This document shows positions 61,860 to 64,000 of a stretch of DNA of 64,000 bases, piece by piece. The notes beneath the pieces were generated by a model, which saw only the letters and a program-made list of their open reading frames with translations, did not search any database and had not been told where the DNA came from. The stretch spans positions 248,001 to 312,000 of the forward strand of contig NZ_RBAM01000006.1 in the NCBI RefSeq assembly GCF_003626645.1, in the 5' to 3' direction. Both the position numbers and the translations under genes were made by a program. Source of the stretch: Streptomyces klenkii. Lineage in GTDB: Bacteria > Actinomycetota > Actinomycetes > Streptomycetales > Streptomycetaceae. Positions within the stretch are counted from its first letter, which is position 1. Each line of letters begins with the position of its first letter.

Positions 61860-62915
61860 ATGACCCACACCACTGTTCCCGCATACGCCGCCCCTTCTGC
61901 CAAGGCTCCTCTGGAGCGGATCACGATCCAGCGCCGGGAGCCGGGTGAGCACGACGTCCTCATCGAGATCAAGTACGCCGGCATCTGCCACTCCGACATC
62001 CACACCGTCCGCGGCGAGTGGGGCGACGACGGGCACTTCCCGCTCGCCCCGGGCCACGAGATAGCCGGTGTCGTGACCGCGACCGGCTCCGGCGTCACCC
62101 GCTACCAGGTCGGGGACCGCGTCGGCGTCGGCTGCTTCGTGGACTCCTGCCGCGAGTGCGACAACTGCAAGGCCGGCCTCCAGCAGTACTGCACCGGCGA
62201 GCTCGGCAACGTCGGCACCTACGGCGCCACCGGCCGTGACGGGGAGATCACCCAGGGCGGCTACTCCACGCACGTCGTCGTGGACGAGAACTACGTCCTG
62301 CGCATCCCCGACAGCATTCCGCTGGACCGGGCGGCCCCGCTGCTGTGCGCCGGCATCACCCTCTACTCCCCGCTCGCGCACTGGCAGGCGGGGCCGGGCA
62401 AGAAGGTCGCGATCGTCGGCCTCGGCGGCCTCGGCCACATGGGCGTGAAGATCGCGCACGCGATGGGCGCGGAGGTCACCGTGCTGAGCCAGTCCCTGCG
62501 CAAGCAGGCGGACGGCCTGCGGCTGGGCGCCGACCACTTCTACGCGACCTCCGACCCGGCGACCTTCGCGGAGCTGGCGGGCGGCTTCGACCTGATCGTC
62601 AACACGGTCTCGGCCGACGTCGACATCAACGCGTACCTCGGCCTGCTCAAGAGCGGCGGCACGCTCGTGCAGGTCGGCGCCCCGGAGAACCCGCAGCAGG
62701 TCGCCTCGTTCGCCCTCATCACCCGGCGCCTGTCCCTGGCGGGCTCGATGATCGGCGGCATCCCGGAGACCCAGGAGATGCTCGACTTCTGCGGCGAGCA
62801 CGGCATCGGCGCCGACATCGAGCTGATCCGCGCCGAGCAGATCAACGAGGCGTACGAGCGGGTGCTGGCCAGCGACGTCCGCTACCGCTTCGTCATCGAC
62901 GCCGCGACGATCTGA
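61860..62915 (+). CDS. Zinc-dependent NAD(P)-alcohol dehydrogenase (YahK/cinnamyl-alcohol type)
   Basis: 351 residues from ATG 61860; an ATG at 61848 would add four. Medium-chain dehydrogenase with catalytic zinc ligands in GICHSDIH and PGHEIAGVV, structural zinc cysteines in CRECDNCKAGLQQYC, and nucleotide-binding GLGGLGHMG followed by VTVLSQSLRK. It would interconvert aldehydes and alcohols using NAD(P)H in the cytoplasm. Expression is probably controlled by the divergent XRE regulator. Not connected with the biosynthetic cluster by position. Confidence 0.93.
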   Translation: MTHTTVPAYAAPSAKAPLERITIQRREPGEHDVLIEIKYAGICHSDIHTVRGEWGDDGHFPLAPGHEIAGVVTATGSGVTRYQVGDRVGVGCFVDSCRECDNCKAGLQQYCTGELGNVGTYGATGRDGEITQGGYSTHVVVDENYVLRIPDSIPLDRAAPLLCAGITLYSPLAHWQAGPGKKVAIVGLGGLGHMGVKIAHAMGAEVTVLSQSLRKQADGLRLGADHFYATSDPATFAELAGGFDLIVNTVSADVDINAYLGLLKSGGTLVQVGAPENPQQVASFALITRRLSLAGSMIGGIPETQEMLDFCGEHGIGADIELIRAEQINEAYERVLASDVRYRFVIDAATI

Positions 62916-62916
62916 C

Positions 62917-62942
62917 CCCTCGCACCGGCCGCGGTGCGGGGC
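62917..62942 (+). terminator. Hairpin after alcohol dehydrogenase
   Basis: An imperfect stem (CCCTCGCACCG against CGGTGCGGGG) with a loop of about four bases, directly after the stop at 62915. Likely the end of the dehydrogenase transcript; no T-run. Confidence 0.5.
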
Positions 62943-63142
62943 GCCGGCAGCCGCCCGCCCCGCACCGCGCCGGTAACGACTCCGCGCGCCGCCCGCCCCC
63001 GGCCATCGCATCGCGCGGTGCTCCGGGAGCGGTGGAAGACTGAGTCGCGTCGGGGGACGCCGAGCGCCGCGCCCGCGGTGACGGGGCGGGGCCTCGCGCG
63101 CATCCGTTGCCCCCGCGCGCATCCGCCGGAGGAGCACCCACC

Positions 63143-63934
63143 ATGCTCAGCACTGATTTCGTGACCGGATCACCCAACTGGCTCGACCTCGGCAGCCCGG
63201 ACACCGCGGCGTCCGCCGCGTTCTACGGAGCGGTCTTCGGCTGGGACGTGGCGTCCGCCGGGCCCGACACGGGCGGCTACGGCTTCTTCCAGCAGGACGG
63301 CAAGGACGTCGCGGCGCTCGGCCCGCTGACGGAGGAGGGCGCGAGCCCCGCGTGGACGGTGTACTTCCAGACGCCCGACGCCGACGCCACGGTCAAGGCG
63401 GCCGAGCAGGCCGGCGGCGCCGTACGCGTCGCGCCGACGGACGTCATGGACGCGGGCCGGCTGGCCTGTCTCACCGACCCGGGCGGCGCGGAGTTCGCCC
63501 TCTGGCAGCCCGGCGCCGTCAAGGGCCTGGAGAAGGTCTGCGAGCCCGACACGCTGCTGTGGGTCGAGCTGCACACCGCGGACCCGGCGGCGGCCGGGGC
63601 CTTCTACCGCGCCCTGTTCGGCTGGGGCACGCAGGACAAGGAGTTCTCCGTCGGCACCTACACCCTGATCTCCACGGCCGGGGCGAGCGGCGACGACGCC
63701 GCGTTCGGCGGCATCGCGCCCGCGCCCGAAGGGGACGGGGACGGCCGGGAGTCCCGCTGGATCCCGTACTTCCTGGTCACGGACACCGACGCCACCGTCG
63801 CCAAGGCGCAGGAGAACGGCGGCTCGGTGGTCGCGCCGGCCGAGGACGTACCGGACGTGGGCCGGATCGCCTGGCTGGCCGACCAGTTCGGCGCGGTCTT
63901 CGGGGTCCTCAAGCCGCTGCCGCGCGCGGCCTGA
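63143..63934 (+). CDS. Two-domain VOC (glyoxalase/CFP32-like) protein
   Basis: 263 residues from ATG 63143 with GGAGGAGCA upstream. Two tandem vicinal-oxygen-chelate domains, each opening with a WLDL or WVEL strand, then FYGAVFGWD and FYRALFGWG, and each closing in a metal-ligand-like strand (TDPGGAEFALWQPG; ADQFGAVFGVLKP). It resembles the actinobacterial 27-30 kDa hydrolase/glyoxalase-like family of mycobacterial CFP32. Substrate unknown; a stress or resistance role is only a family-level guess. Followed by a strong hairpin. Confidence 0.9.
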   Translation: MLSTDFVTGSPNWLDLGSPDTAASAAFYGAVFGWDVASAGPDTGGYGFFQQDGKDVAALGPLTEEGASPAWTVYFQTPDADATVKAAEQAGGAVRVAPTDVMDAGRLACLTDPGGAEFALWQPGAVKGLEKVCEPDTLLWVELHTADPAAAGAFYRALFGWGTQDKEFSVGTYTLISTAGASGDDAAFGGIAPAPEGDGDGRESRWIPYFLVTDTDATVAKAQENGGSVVAPAEDVPDVGRIAWLADQFGAVFGVLKPLPRAA

Positions 63935-63938
63935 CCCT

Positions 63939-63971
63939 CCGGTCCGGGGCGCGGGCCGCGCCCCGGACCGG
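63939..63971 (+). terminator. Strong hairpin after VOC gene
   Basis: A perfect 16-bp stem (CCGGTCCGGGGCGCGG, 63939-63954, complement at 63956-63971) around a single base, starting five bases after the VOC stop. A terminator-like GC stem; its inner pairs must open to form a loop. Confidence 0.75.
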
Positions 63972-64000
63972 ACCCTGCCCGCGCCCCTGTCCGTCCCGCC

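Noticed and set aside
58198..63934. Macrodomain, XRE regulator, alcohol dehydrogenase and VOC genes as part of the biosynthetic cluster
   Set aside because: They are separated by a 560-bp gap and their own promoters, and have common chromosomal arrangements; nothing links them to the pathway.

Overview
The window is very GC-rich, with strong third-position GC bias, and is almost fully coding. It carries a large modular megasynthase cluster and shows TTA-codon, iron-box and SARP-like signatures. All of this points to a Streptomyces or close actinobacterial relative. Roughly 57.6 of the 64 kb is one natural-product biosynthetic gene cluster; the right-hand 6 kb looks like ordinary chromosome.

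Layout. (1) Positions 1-39702, minus strand: four consecutive, tightly coupled trans-AT PKS/NRPS genes read right to left. They are PKS1 (LnmK-like domain-ACP-KS-KR-ACP-KS), PKS2 (DH-ACP-KR | KS-KR-MT-ACP | KS-KR-ACP | KS-ACP), PKS3 (C-A-PCP-KS, glycine-type A domain) and PKS4 (linker-DH-KR-ACP | KS-DH-KR-MT-ACP | KS-ACP | KS-KR-ACP | KS...). PKS4 runs off the left edge, so the cluster is incomplete on that side. No module has its own AT domain. (2) 39952-45108, plus strand: phosphopantetheinyl transferase, crotonyl-CoA carboxylase/reductase, TetR regulator, MFS exporter and a DUF6204-like protein. (3) 45176-57585, minus strand, read from the right: Cys-nucleophile Dieckmann-cyclase-like hydrolase, C-A-PCP NRPS, O-methyltransferase, AT-AT-ER, P450, aspartate decarboxylase, second methyltransferase, discrete AT. 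(4) 58198-64000: macrodomain protein, small secreted protein, iron-box-linked membrane protein, SalK-like protein, XRE regulator with divergent alcohol dehydrogenase, and a two-domain VOC protein.

How it works together. The parts list and module order match a kirromycin-type elfamycin pathway (kirromycin, aurodox, factumycin family). In this reading an acetyl-like starter is extended five times. Module 3 has a C-methyltransferase. The unreduced module 5 receives ethylmalonyl made by the CCR and loaded by the discrete VASH-motif AT. A glycine is inserted by PKS3. Module 7 (DH-KR) and module 8 (DH-KR-MT) then build the diene next to the glycine. Distal modules lie left of the window. Aspartate decarboxylase makes beta-alanine for the free-standing NRPS, and the Cys-type cyclase would release the chain as a 4-hydroxy-2-pyridone. 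P450 and methyltransferases tailor; the AT-AT-ER supplies malonyl units, possible proofreading and a trans enoyl reductase. The family assignment rests on domain reading and remembered family knowledge, not on a database search. The exact congener cannot be fixed from this window. No EF-Tu (the elfamycin target) gene is present here.

The most interesting less-expected signals are: the LnmK-like starter domain fused to PKS1; serine-less ACP-like inserts after two KS domains; a glycine-like specificity code in the NRPS expected to use beta-alanine; three heptamers at exact 22-bp spacing upstream of the cyclase operon; and a TetR gene with tandem operators and no plausible normal start codon downstream of them.
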